A stretch of DNA of 64,000 nucleotides from Vibrio sp. AND4 (lineage in GTDB: Bacteria; Pseudomonadota; Gammaproteobacteria; Enterobacterales; Vibrionaceae): assembly GCF_000171815.1 (NCBI RefSeq), contig NZ_ABGR01000008.1, positions 1 to 64,000 on the forward strand. Direction: 5' to 3'. Of this stretch, positions 50,553-58,663 are shown in pieces. Below the pieces are notes generated by a model that saw only the letters and a program-made list of their open reading frames with translations, was not told where the DNA came from and did no database searches. The translations under genes and the position numbers were made by a program. The stretch's first letter is position 1; the number at the start of each line of letters is the position of its first letter.

Positions 50553-50722
50553 TCGCTATCTTGAGCCCCCATTTAAAGGCTAACAATAATTTGAATCTTT
50601 CCCCCTTTATTATCGAATTAGCAGACAAATTACGAAGCTTGGCTATTATTTGAGGGTGGAAAATTGACGTTAAATTTTTTTTTGTTCCAAGAGCACGCAA
50701 AGGTATCCGTCTTGACAGATTG

Positions 50723-50731
50723 TGATATACT
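50723..50731 (+). promoter_or_regulatory. Extended -10 promoter of the second EF-G gene
   Basis: TGATATACT, an extended -10 (TGn TATACT) 38 bp before the start codon. A TTGACA at 50712-50717 is only 8 bp away and cannot serve as its -35. Confidence 0.5.
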
Positions 50732-50768
50732 CTGCGCGCACTTTATACCTTATTAACAGAGTAAGACA

Positions 50769-52856
50769 ATGACTGATTTATCAAAATACAGAAACATTGG
50801 TATTTTCGCGCACGTTGATGCGGGTAAAACTACCACGACTGAGCGTATCCTGAAGCTTACTGGTAAAATCCATAAGACTGGTGAAGTACACGACGGCGAG
50901 TCTACAACTGACTTCATGGAACAAGAAGCTGAGCGCGGTATTACAATCCAGTCTGCAGCAGTAACTTGTGAGTGGGACGGCCACCGTCTGAACGTAATCG
51001 ACACTCCTGGACACGTAGACTTTACAGTTGAAGTATACCGTTCACTTAAAGTTCTTGACGGCGGTATCGGTGTATTCTGTGGTTCTGGTGGTGTTGAGCC
51101 TCAGTCAGAAACGAACTGGCGTTACGCGAACGACTCAGAAGTTGCTCGTCTGATCTTCGTAAACAAACTAGACCGTATGGGTGCAGACTTCTTCAACGTT
51201 GTTGACCAAGTTAAGAACGTACTAGGTGCAAACCCACTAGTGATGACTCTACCAATCGGTCGTGAAGACGATTTCGTTGGTGTTGTAGACGTTCTAAGCC
51301 GTAAAGCTTACGTTTGGGATGACACTGGTCTGCCAGAAAACTACGAAATCAAAGACGTTCCAGCGGACATGCTTGATGATCTAGAAGCTTACCGTGAAGA
51401 GCTAGTTGAAACTGCAGTAGAGCAAGACGACGACCTAATGGAAGCTTACATGGAAGGCGAAGAGCCAACTATCGAGCAACTAAAAGCTTGTATCCGTAAA
51501 GGTACACGTGAGCTAGCGTTCTTCCCAACGTACTGTGGTTCTGCATTCAAAAACAAAGGTATGCAACTTATCCTTGACGCTGTTGTAGATTACCTACCAG
51601 CTCCAGCTGAAGTTGATCCTCAGCCGCTAACCGATCCAGAAACTGGTGAGCCAACAGGTGAAGTTGCTACTGTATCTGCAGATGAGCCACTAAGAGCGCT
51701 AGCATTCAAGATCATGGATGACCGTTTCGGTGCGCTAACATTTATCCGTATCTACTCTGGCCGCATGAAGAAGGGCGATACTGTTCTTAACTCTGCAACA
51801 GGTAAGACTGAGCGTATCGGTCGTATGTGTGAGATGCAAGCTGACGAACGTAACGAACTTACTGAAGCTCAAGCTGGTGACATCATCGCTGTAGTAGGTA
51901 TGAAGAACGTTCAAACTGGTCACACTCTATGTGATCCTAAGCACGAATGTACTCTAGAAGCTATGATCTTCCCAGAACCAGTAATCTCTATTGCTGTTTC
52001 TCCAAAAGATAAAGGTTCTACTGAGAAAATGGGTATCGCGATCGGTAAAATGGTTGCAGAAGATCCATCATTCCAAGTTGAGACTGATGAAGATTCAGGT
52101 GAAACTATCCTGAAGGGTATGGGTGAACTTCACCTAGACATCAAGGTAGACATCCTTAAGCGTACTTACGGCGTTGAGCTAGAAGTAGGTGCTCCACAGG
52201 TAGCTTACCGTGAAACTATCACTCAACCAGTTGAAGATAGCTACACGCACAAGAAGCAGTCTGGTGGTTCTGGTCAGTTCGGTAAGATCGACTACCGCAT
52301 CAAACCAGGTGAGCCAAACTCTGGCTTCACGTTCAAATCAACGGTTGTTGGTGGTAACGTACCTAAAGAATTCTGGCCTGCAGTTGAGAAAGGCTTTGCG
52401 TCAATGATGGATACTGGTGTTCTAGCTGGCTTCCCGACTCTAGACGTTGAAGTTGAACTTTTCGACGGTGGTTTCCACGCAGTTGACTCATCAGCAATCG
52501 CTTACGAAATCGCAGCGAAAGGCGCATTCCGTCAGTCTATGCCTAAAGCGGGCGCGCAACTTCTTGAGCCAATCATGAACGTTGACGTGTTCACTCCAGA
52601 AGACAACGTTGGTGACGTGATCGGTGACCTTAACCGTCGTCGTGGTATGATCAAAGACCAACAAGCTGGTACTACGGGCGTTCGTATTAAAGCAGACGTT
52701 CCTCTATCAGAAATGTTTGGTTACATCGGTCACCTACGTACTATCACTTCTGGTCGTGGTCAGTTCTCTATGGAGTTCGCACATTACGCACCATGTCCAG
52801 CAAACGTTGCTGAGCAAGTAATCGCAGAAGTTAAAGAGCGTGACGGCAAGAAGTAA
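50769..52856 (+). CDS. fusA: Elongation factor G, stand-alone (second) copy
   Basis: Ribosomal translocase GTPase, 695 aa, all five domains: G1 [16 protein letters not shown]2 near [15 protein letters not shown]3 [16 protein letters not shown]4 NKLDRMG; domain [15 protein letters not shown] and domain [22 protein letters not shown]. It is not beside rpsL-rpsG-tuf but follows radA, as the second fusA of V. cholerae (VC2342) does, so it is probably a paralogue of the str-operon EF-G. Very biased codon use suggests high expression. Own extended -10 promoter and terminator. Confidence 0.93.
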   Translation: MTDLSKYRNIGIFAHVDAGKTTTTERILKLTGKIHKTGEVHDGESTTDFMEQEAERGITIQSAAVTCEWDGHRLNVIDTPGHVDFTVEVYRSLKVLDGGIGVFCGSGGVEPQSETNWRYANDSEVARLIFVNKLDRMGADFFNVVDQVKNVLGANPLVMTLPIGREDDFVGVVDVLSRKAYVWDDTGLPENYEIKDVPADMLDDLEAYREELVETAVEQDDDLMEAYMEGEEPTIEQLKACIRKGTRELAFFPTYCGSAFKNKGMQLILDAVVDYLPAPAEVDPQPLTDPETGEPTGEVATVSADEPLRALAFKIMDDRFGALTFIRIYSGRMKKGDTVLNSATGKTERIGRMCEMQADERNELTEAQAGDIIAVVGMKNVQTGHTLCDPKHECTLEAMIFPEPVISIAVSPKDKGSTEKMGIAIGKMVAEDPSFQVETDEDSGETILKGMGELHLDIKVDILKRTYGVELEVGAPQVAYRETITQPVEDSYTHKKQSGGSGQFGKIDYRIKPGEPNSGFTFKSTVVGGNVPKEFWPAVEKGFASMMDTGVLAGFPTLDVEVELFDGGFHAVDSSAIAYEIAAKGAFRQSMPKAGAQLLEPIMNVDVFTPEDNVGDVIGDLNRRRGMIKDQQAGTTGVRIKADVPLSEMFGYIGHLRTITSGRGQFSMEFAHYAPCPANVAEQVIAEVKERDGKK

Positions 52857-52882
52857 TTCTTAAGTTAACGCTTTAAGCTCTC

Positions 52883-52911
52883 AAAGCCCCGCCTAGTGTG
52901 GGGCTTTTTAC
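52883..52911 (+). terminator. EF-G terminator
   Basis: Stem AAAGCCCC / GGGGCTTT with a 9-nt loop followed by TT; convergent with the pilus locus. Confidence 0.85.
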
Positions 52912-52920
52912 GTTCTAATC

Positions 52921-53772
52921 TTAAGGCATGGCTTTTACTTCTACGATTATCGTGTCTTGATATTTTCCCGCTCGGGCAAATTCAATATTGCCTAGAGTGA
53001 CCTCAAGTGGAATGCCCCAGCGCTTAGTGCTTTCATTATTGGAGAAGGTATAAGTAGCTTGCTGGTTTACCGAAGTATTATTGAATCGCAATGTGTAGGG
53101 GATAGTGATATTGGGCTCTGACTTCTGTCTCAGCTCGCCATACTTTTGTTTTACAACCAGCCTTACGCTCGAGTTAGAAAGAAGGTCGAAGTCGGACCGG
53201 TAGGTTCGGTTAGACTCTAGGTCACCCAGTTGAAAGCGATAACCTGACTGGCTGGAACGCTGAAGATTTGGTGTATTCGCGGCAGAGTTAAACGCGACAA
53301 AGGCGGGTACTTTGAGTTTCACTTTAGCATTTTGAGTTTTTTGCTTTTTGCCTAAGGAAATCGTAGCTTCAAGCAGCCCTGTATAATTGCCAGATGCGGC
53401 AACTTTTGCTTCTGGAATCTTGAGCCAAAATTTAGTTCTTTGGCTACTGTCCAGAGGAAGTTGAAACCCTTTATTTGGGAAGTGGCTCAATTGTCTATAA
53501 TTTTTGTCCAGGATGGTTAAAGGTAAACTTGTCCCAGTTGAACTTAAGTAGCTGGACTGTTTATTGTTAACAGAGACCATCGCCATCGGAAATCGACAGC
53601 CCTGAATATCACGAGATAGCTCCAGATAAACCGGAATATAAGCGGCTAAATCACGTTTAAACTCAACGTTACTTCGGTCTACATTGAGTGCCCATTTACC
53701 ACTGCATTCCGCCCAAGTAGGATGCGATAGCATGGCTAAACTGAACACTGAGAGTGTGAATAAGTGTTTCAT
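52921..53772 (-). CDS. Chaperone-usher pilus tip/adhesin-like subunit
   Basis: Secreted 283-aa protein: signal peptide cleaved near PTWA at 21, then two beta-rich domains. Cys23 and Cys59 could form the N-domain disulfide. The C-terminal strand region FARAGKYQDTIIVEVKAMP resembles the end of spore-coat-U/Csu-type pilins and shares FARAGKY with the pilin at 56948-57535. Last gene of the locus, 3 bp from the usher. By analogy with CsuE it is the two-domain tip subunit; a minor pilin is the alternative. Confidence 0.7.
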   Translation of the reverse strand: MKHLFTLSVFSLAMLSHPTWAECSGKWALNVDRSNVEFKRDLAAYIPVYLELSRDIQGCRFPMAMVSVNNKQSSYLSSTGTSLPLTILDKNYRQLSHFPNKGFQLPLDSSQRTKFWLKIPEAKVAASGNYTGLLEATISLGKKQKTQNAKVKLKVPAFVAFNSAANTPNLQRSSQSGYRFQLGDLESNRTYRSDFDLLSNSSVRLVVKQKYGELRQKSEPNITIPYTLRFNNTSVNQQATYTFSNNESTKRWGIPLEVTLGNIEFARAGKYQDTIIVEVKAMP

Positions 53773-53775
53773 TAT

Positions 53776-56166
53776 TTATCCCTCTTTAATAAGTAAAGTG
53801 GGTAGGTAAATCAGGTTTTCATTGGTTTTTGGGACGTTCAGTTTTGTCGGCCCAAAGCCATCAATCATGATGGTATAGTCACCCGGAGCGACGCCTTCCA
53901 CAACAAATCGACCTGATCGGCTAGTAAAAAACTCATAGGTTTTCTGTTGTCCAATTAATTGTCCTTGGTAAAGTTCTAATGGTTTTTTTGAGCTGATTTC
54001 AATGGTGCCAATGATGGTTTTTGATGCCGCTGAACCTATCTTGATCAAATGGCCTGTTTGTGACCCAGGCGTGATGTTGTACTCGTGATCGCCAAAGTCA
54101 TAACCGATAGGGGCATCGGGCACATCTATGTAAACATTAGATAACTGATGCCCACCTGATAATTGCACGGCATTGTTCACTGCTGACGTTGATATTGCTT
54201 CTGCAGGGTCATCGGCAACCGCATTAATTTCCACATCAGCATCCAACGATTTATGAACAGCGATGACGGCGACAGGACCGTTGATAGGGCGTGACCAAGC
54301 TAAGTTACCATCAGCAAGCGTGAGCGCCGTACTTGCTCGTAGTGAAGCAGTTTGATAGCTGGCCGAGTTATCAAAATCTAAATGAGAGACTTTGGCATCA
54401 GTGATGAAGCGATTTGCGACATAATTGCCTTCGACGGAGTAAGTCTGAGAATCGACATCACCTTCTGCCGTAAGCGCATAACCGTAACTGCCTGAGTAGT
54501 CATCAGAAGGGCGTTGAAATTGAGCCCGGTAGATATCGGGTTCGTTTGAATAAGAGACATTGGCATTGTATTCACCAGAGGAAGAATTCCAGTCCCAATC
54601 CGCAGAAAAAGTGAAGCGAGTTTCGTTAATGTTATCGTTCGGATTTTCTTCTTTTTCTACGCCAGCAGAGAGTGACAAGCTGTAAAATTGCCAAGCGATT
54701 TCAGATGAGGCGAGCCATTGGATTTCTTCTTCCTCGAAGTCACGATAATCACCGCTTAATATCAGGCTAAGATCGTTTGTGATGGTTAACACATAGTTAG
54801 AAAAAATGCGCAGGCCAGTTCTCGGCTCATTAATTTGCCATGGTAAGGCAAAGTATTTATCTTGATATTCAGCGCCAAGACGAAAGTTAGGAGAGCCGTA
54901 GCTATCGGTTCCCCACAGTTGATGTGAATAATCGAGACTATAGATGCTGCCAGTATCGTCGTTGGGTTTATTGTTTTGCGCAGAGGCACGAGCGCCTAAA
55001 TTACCCCAATCAGAGCCAATAGTTGCAATAATGCCGAGTTGTTGTCCCTCAGGATGATAGAGTCCATTTACTCCCAGCGTTAATGTGTCACTAATGCCAT
55101 AGTCGTAGTATCCCGATGTGATCCACTGTTCTTTATCGTATTTAAAATTATTACTCTCAATCGTTGAGATTAAACCTGAGTAAAAGCCAAAGTCTGAAAT
55201 GCCCTCACGTAGCAGGCGTGAGTTAAAAAATTGACTGTATACGATAGTATCGGTTCGGCCTGATTGGTAACTAATGTCTAATCGCACATCGTTGGTGCCT
55301 GATACAAGAGGCAAGTCGTCAAGTGTATATCGGCCAGGAGGCAATCGTATCTCGGTAAGGAAAATATCGTTAATATAGACCTCAACATCGGCGCTCTCAT
55401 TTAATACCAGCGGTTGTGTCCCGCCGTTCTGAATATTTCTAGCAGGTTGTAAATCTTGGTACAAGCGTTCAAATGCGACTCCGCCAAGCGGCGTACTTGG
55501 TAGGTGACCAGCGCTTGTTTGAGTCACATCACCGAAGGTCAAACGCCAAGGCGTGCTGGGCTCATCGAAAAACAAACGCGCCTCACCTCGATATACGTCA
55601 GAATCAACATAGTTGCCGCCAGTGACGAAACCGGAGACATCGATATTAGCCCCCCGAACGCCACCAAGATTTGCTCTAACGAGCCACTCTCCAAGCCAAG
55701 TTTGCGTATCTTCGGTATTAGAATCGCCAAACAAGGTATAATCTGTGCTGGCATTTAATGTATTTTGTATCGTTAAGAAGGCACTTTCCGAATATTGGGC
55801 AGGTTCATACTGACTGCCAAAAGAGAGTAAAAATTCAGCAGCCGCCGACTCGTCAATGACGAGAACAATACTTTGCTCAGAAGTGTTGAAGTTGGCATTG
55901 ATACCCATTCGATCCAATTGCTCTACCGTAATGTACTCGTCCGGGAACTCACGCAGTGCAGCAAGAGTTTCACTGTTTATAAGCTTTTCTACGGATTGAG
56001 CGAGTTGTTCTACGTTGATTGAGCTTACTGTCATACCGTCAGAGTAAGCGTTTACCTCACCAATAGCACGGTCCCCCCAAGTCGCGGGAAATGGAAACAA
56101 CCAGTTACGAGCGAACGCAGTTTGTATGGCGACCATTAGAGTGAGACACAAAATGAGATTTCTCAT
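53776..56166 (-). CDS. Outer-membrane fimbrial usher
   Basis: Forms the pore that assembles and exports pilus subunits. 796 aa with signal peptide (cut near AFA at about 19), N-terminal domain, a long 24-strand barrel, plug/middle region with IRLPPGRYTLDDLPLVSGTN, and C-terminal domains (VPDAPIGYDFGDHEY, KTYEFFTSRSGRFVVEGVAPG). Those motifs are usher-family; the closest clade appears archaic/Csu-like, which I cannot settle by eye. GAGG ribosome site; 9 bp after the chaperone gene. Confidence 0.85.
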   Translation of the reverse strand: MRNLILCLTLMVAIQTAFARNWLFPFPATWGDRAIGEVNAYSDGMTVSSINVEQLAQSVEKLINSETLAALREFPDEYITVEQLDRMGINANFNTSEQSIVLVIDESAAAEFLLSFGSQYEPAQYSESAFLTIQNTLNASTDYTLFGDSNTEDTQTWLGEWLVRANLGGVRGANIDVSGFVTGGNYVDSDVYRGEARLFFDEPSTPWRLTFGDVTQTSAGHLPSTPLGGVAFERLYQDLQPARNIQNGGTQPLVLNESADVEVYINDIFLTEIRLPPGRYTLDDLPLVSGTNDVRLDISYQSGRTDTIVYSQFFNSRLLREGISDFGFYSGLISTIESNNFKYDKEQWITSGYYDYGISDTLTLGVNGLYHPEGQQLGIIATIGSDWGNLGARASAQNNKPNDDTGSIYSLDYSHQLWGTDSYGSPNFRLGAEYQDKYFALPWQINEPRTGLRIFSNYVLTITNDLSLILSGDYRDFEEEEIQWLASSEIAWQFYSLSLSAGVEKEENPNDNINETRFTFSADWDWNSSSGEYNANVSYSNEPDIYRAQFQRPSDDYSGSYGYALTAEGDVDSQTYSVEGNYVANRFITDAKVSHLDFDNSASYQTASLRASTALTLADGNLAWSRPINGPVAVIAVHKSLDADVEINAVADDPAEAISTSAVNNAVQLSGGHQLSNVYIDVPDAPIGYDFGDHEYNITPGSQTGHLIKIGSAASKTIIGTIEISSKKPLELYQGQLIGQQKTYEFFTSRSGRFVVEGVAPGDYTIMIDGFGPTKLNVPKTNENLIYLPTLLIKEG

Positions 56167-56175
56167 AAAACCTCA

Positions 56176-56859
56176 CTAATCTAAGGTTTTAATGGAAACT
56201 TTTTGGGGCTGTCCTAGCTCACTAGGGAGACGATACTTGACCGTAGAGCCAGGCATTAAATAAGCGCTGGTTTTATTACTCAACGTTTCCCAATCGAGCG
56301 TTTTGTTGGCCTTGCCACCTGAGAAACTAAACTCCATACCATTCATATTCAGTACTCGTTTGCCATTATTTTTAATCGCGACTTGGTTATTTAGAATGGT
56401 AGCGGTAGGCATTGACTTACTTGAGGCTGGGGAAACAAACGCTAATGTGGCGAACTCCAGTAACATAGAGATCGAGCTGTCATCGTCATTCTCTTGTACT
56501 TGGTTATTTAGCTCTACTTGGGTAAAGACGATGCGATAGGTCTCGGTTTGTTTAATTGACCCAGTCGACATGTGGCGAACGCGAAAAGTTTGAGATTTTT
56601 TACCGTCGATTTTAGCTTGAGGTGGAAGAATGAGAAACTCGTCTTCCGATGGCGTTAGGATTTCCTCCCCTGATGAGAAATCAGCTTGATATACACGAAC
56701 TTCAAGAAGGATGGGTTCTTCCTCTACATTCGTTACTTTGTACAAGCCTTGAGAGTTTCGGCCGATATCATCGAGCTCTAAGTAGATTGGACTTACCTCG
56801 TATGCGACGACAATAGAGCTGAAAAAAAAAGAAAAAAGAAGTGCGCTGATCCTTGCCAT
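56176..56859 (-). CDS. Periplasmic pilus chaperone
   Basis: PapD-like chaperone that donates a strand to subunits. 227 aa from ATG 56859, with GGGAG at 7-8 bp; an in-frame TTG at 56880 is rejected. Signal peptide MARISALLFSFFFSSIVVA, then two immunoglobulin-like domains; the G1-type segment QTETYRIVFTQVEL is recognisable, while the basic pair usual in the cleft is less clear. The signal peptide is encoded by runs of nine and six A on the plus strand (56822-56837), a possible slippage site. Lies between pilin and usher. Confidence 0.8.
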   Translation of the reverse strand: MARISALLFSFFFSSIVVAYEVSPIYLELDDIGRNSQGLYKVTNVEEEPILLEVRVYQADFSSGEEILTPSEDEFLILPPQAKIDGKKSQTFRVRHMSTGSIKQTETYRIVFTQVELNNQVQENDDDSSISMLLEFATLAFVSPASSKSMPTATILNNQVAIKNNGKRVLNMNGMEFSFSGGKANKTLDWETLSNKTSAYLMPGSTVKYRLPSELGQPQKVSIKTLD

Positions 56860-56878
56860 AGATATTTCTCCCTTAAAC

Positions 56879-56907
56879 AAGCTTGGCTCGATTATCGAGC
56901 CAAGCTT
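56879..56907 (-). promoter_or_regulatory. Strong hairpin between pilin and chaperone genes
   Basis: Arms AAGCTTGGCTCG / CGAGCCAAGCTT (12 bp perfect; 14 bp if the A-T pairs of the centre count) with a 5-nt loop ATTAT and no T-tract. In fimbrial operons such a hairpin after the major subunit protects its mRNA or attenuates read-through, giving more pilin than chaperone/usher. That role is inferred. Confidence 0.75.
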
Positions 56908-56947
56908 ACCTCTGCCTTTAAGACGATATCTATAAAGCGTCGTTCTG

Positions 56948-57535
56948 TTACGGCATTACTGGGCCTGATGCAGAAAGGCTCACTTTGATACGACCTTTAT
57001 ATTTACCTGCTCGTGCAAAGCCTGAATCTTCAGGTTTGACATAAATTGGATGTTTGTTGATTTTGTTCACTAAATGTTCGCCCACTGATTCGATAGGTGA
57101 GGCCATTTTCTCCATACCATGGTCGTTTTTAGTGTTCGCCACTGTTTCTGAACCAATTTTTACTTTGTAGTTAATTTTTTCACCCATGTTGTGCTTGGTC
57201 ACGCCACGCAGTTTGTAAGCCGTTACGGAGAAATCCAGATCCGTACCGTAATTACACCAAGCTCTTAGGTTACCCACTAAGACTTTTTTGTTGTTAAAAC
57301 CGTTGTCCCACGAGTCGGTGTGCACTTTATTCGCCTTACGTAGAACGTTGTTTTTTACGTCTTTCTTACCAATCCGGAGTAGACAACGCTTCGGAACACG
57401 GCCCTCGATTCGTATTGTTTTTTGATCGGTCTTGCTCAGTGTCGTAAAGTCCACTGGGTTGTTAAATTGAACCGCAGAAGCACCAAAAGAAAGCGATGCG
57501 GCCGCTACGGCTGTAGCAAGAAATAGTTTTTTCAT
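56948..57535 (-). CDS. Major pilin-like subunit
   Basis: Secreted 195-aa protein: signal peptide cut after GASA at 21, Cys51 and Cys94 probably paired (PKRCLLRIG, RAWCNYG), beta-rich, unusually lysine- and asparagine-rich for a pilin. C-terminus FARAGKYKGRIKVSL matches the tip subunit's last strand region. First structural gene, so likely the major subunit of the fibre. Family not recognised by name; assignment rests on locus position and the shared terminal motif. Confidence 0.75.
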   Translation of the reverse strand: MKKLFLATAVAAASLSFGASAVQFNNPVDFTTLSKTDQKTIRIEGRVPKRCLLRIGKKDVKNNVLRKANKVHTDSWDNGFNNKKVLVGNLRAWCNYGTDLDFSVTAYKLRGVTKHNMGEKINYKVKIGSETVANTKNDHGMEKMASPIESVGEHLVNKINKHPIYVKPEDSGFARAGKYKGRIKVSLSASGPVMP

Positions 57536-57737
57536 AACTCAATCCCTCGTTAGTCACAATGCGTTATTTGAATCGCTTTATGAGCTTATGAGGGACTTAG
57601 CTACTCCACATCACCGACAAAGGTGAGACCATATTAATAGTCGGGGTGAAAAAAGGATGAACCTAGTATCACTCCACTTGATATCACCTTTCTATTGTTC
57701 GTTTGATTAACAATACCTTTTATTTCTTATGGTTAGC
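57536..57737 (-). promoter_or_regulatory. Pilus operon regulatory region
   Basis: 202 bp between regulator and pilin. It has a 23-bp dyad TATTGTT-N9-AACAATA (57693-57715), a possible operator, and a leader hairpin from arms near TCACCGAC (57611) and GTCGGGGTGA (57649). Core promoter not resolved. Confidence 0.5.
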
Positions 57738-58373
57738 TTAGAGTGGTTTTCTTGCCATCGCCATTAATTCATACCGAGAATGTACATTTAATTTATGCAA
57801 GACGTTTGATGCATGTGTTTTGATAGTATTGATACTAACATTTGACTGTCTCGCTATCTGGGTATTTGAGAGTCCTTGAAGCATCAATCTGCAGATCTCT
57901 CTCTCTCTTTTCGTTAATAGGAACTTGGTGCTTAGATAATCTGCGGTTATCGCAGGATCTTCGTTACCTTCTTGATAATGGTAGATTGCTTTATTCAAAA
58001 TCGGACGAGGAAACCACACGTCTCCCTGAGAGACTGCATGAAGCGCTTTCGGCAAGAGTTCTAAACGCGAGCACACTTGTCCTGAATACCCCTTTTCTAA
58101 CCATTCGAGTGAAGATACAGATGAGACATTCATTGCAACCCATTTTTCTTTCCTCTCTGTGGGGCAAATACCGTATCGTTTCGGGCATGGCATGGATTTC
58201 ACGTCGAAAAGGATAATGCGTTGTGATGCTTCCTCATCCAAGTGGGTGAAAGTGTCACTTGAAGTGAAGCTCACGAGGGGAAAGGAAATTTTTACCAAGT
58301 CGCGAATCACTCTTGCGTATGACATATCTTTGCTTAATAGATGTACTGCTAAAGGTTGGGTGCTTAATTCCAT
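57738..58373 (-). CDS. LuxR-type regulator of the CsgD/VpsT family
   Basis: 211-aa DNA-binding regulator; start ATG 58373 with AAAGGA upstream (a longer frame to 58517 lacks support). N-terminal receiver-like domain without the usual acidic pocket, then GDVWFPRPIL with W120-F-P-R123, then a GerE/LuxR HTH at about 153-210 (LTKREREICRLMLQGLSNTQ). VpsT binds c-di-GMP through W-[FLM]-[TS]-R; here the third position is Pro. Sits directly upstream of the pilus genes on the same strand, so it probably controls them. Confidence 0.85.
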   Translation of the reverse strand: MELSTQPLAVHLLSKDMSYARVIRDLVKISFPLVSFTSSDTFTHLDEEASQRIILFDVKSMPCPKRYGICPTERKEKWVAMNVSSVSSLEWLEKGYSGQVCSRLELLPKALHAVSQGDVWFPRPILNKAIYHYQEGNEDPAITADYLSTKFLLTKREREICRLMLQGLSNTQIARQSNVSINTIKTHASNVLHKLNVHSRYELMAMARKPL

Positions 58374-58663
58374 TACAACAAATCCTTTCGTTCTAATTCT
58401 GCTTAAAATGTTGATATATATAAAATATTCTATTTTTAATCGTGGCAGTTTAGCAATGTCGCGCCACCTCGTTTCTATGAGATATACGCAACTAGTGTAT
58501 AGAAAGGTTAGTACCAAATGATGAGATTACAATTAGTGGGAATAGCGGGTCACAGCTTGAATCAAAAATGAGAATTCTACTTAACGAGTTTTTTCTTGGG
58601 TTCACCCTTGCTCCGAGAAGAGATAAAGCAAGGGTGAAATTGGAATGAGATGACGTGATGTGT
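58374..58663 (-). promoter_or_regulatory. Gap between regulator and acyl-CoA synthetase
   Basis: 290 bp. Holds the regulator promoter (not resolved) and, past the synthetase gene, a perfect 12-bp inverted repeat TTCACCCTTGCT / AGCAAGGGTGAA (58601-58612 with 58627-58638) without a T-tract. Confidence 0.45.

Noticed and set aside
50712..50717. TTGACA as -35 for the EF-G gene
   Set aside because: Only 8 bp from the TATACT -10, and no -10 exists 17 bp downstream of it; an extended -10 fits better.
58601..58638. Terminator for the acyl-CoA synthetase gene
   Set aside because: Perfect 12-bp stem but no T-tract on the minus strand; kept only as a hairpin.
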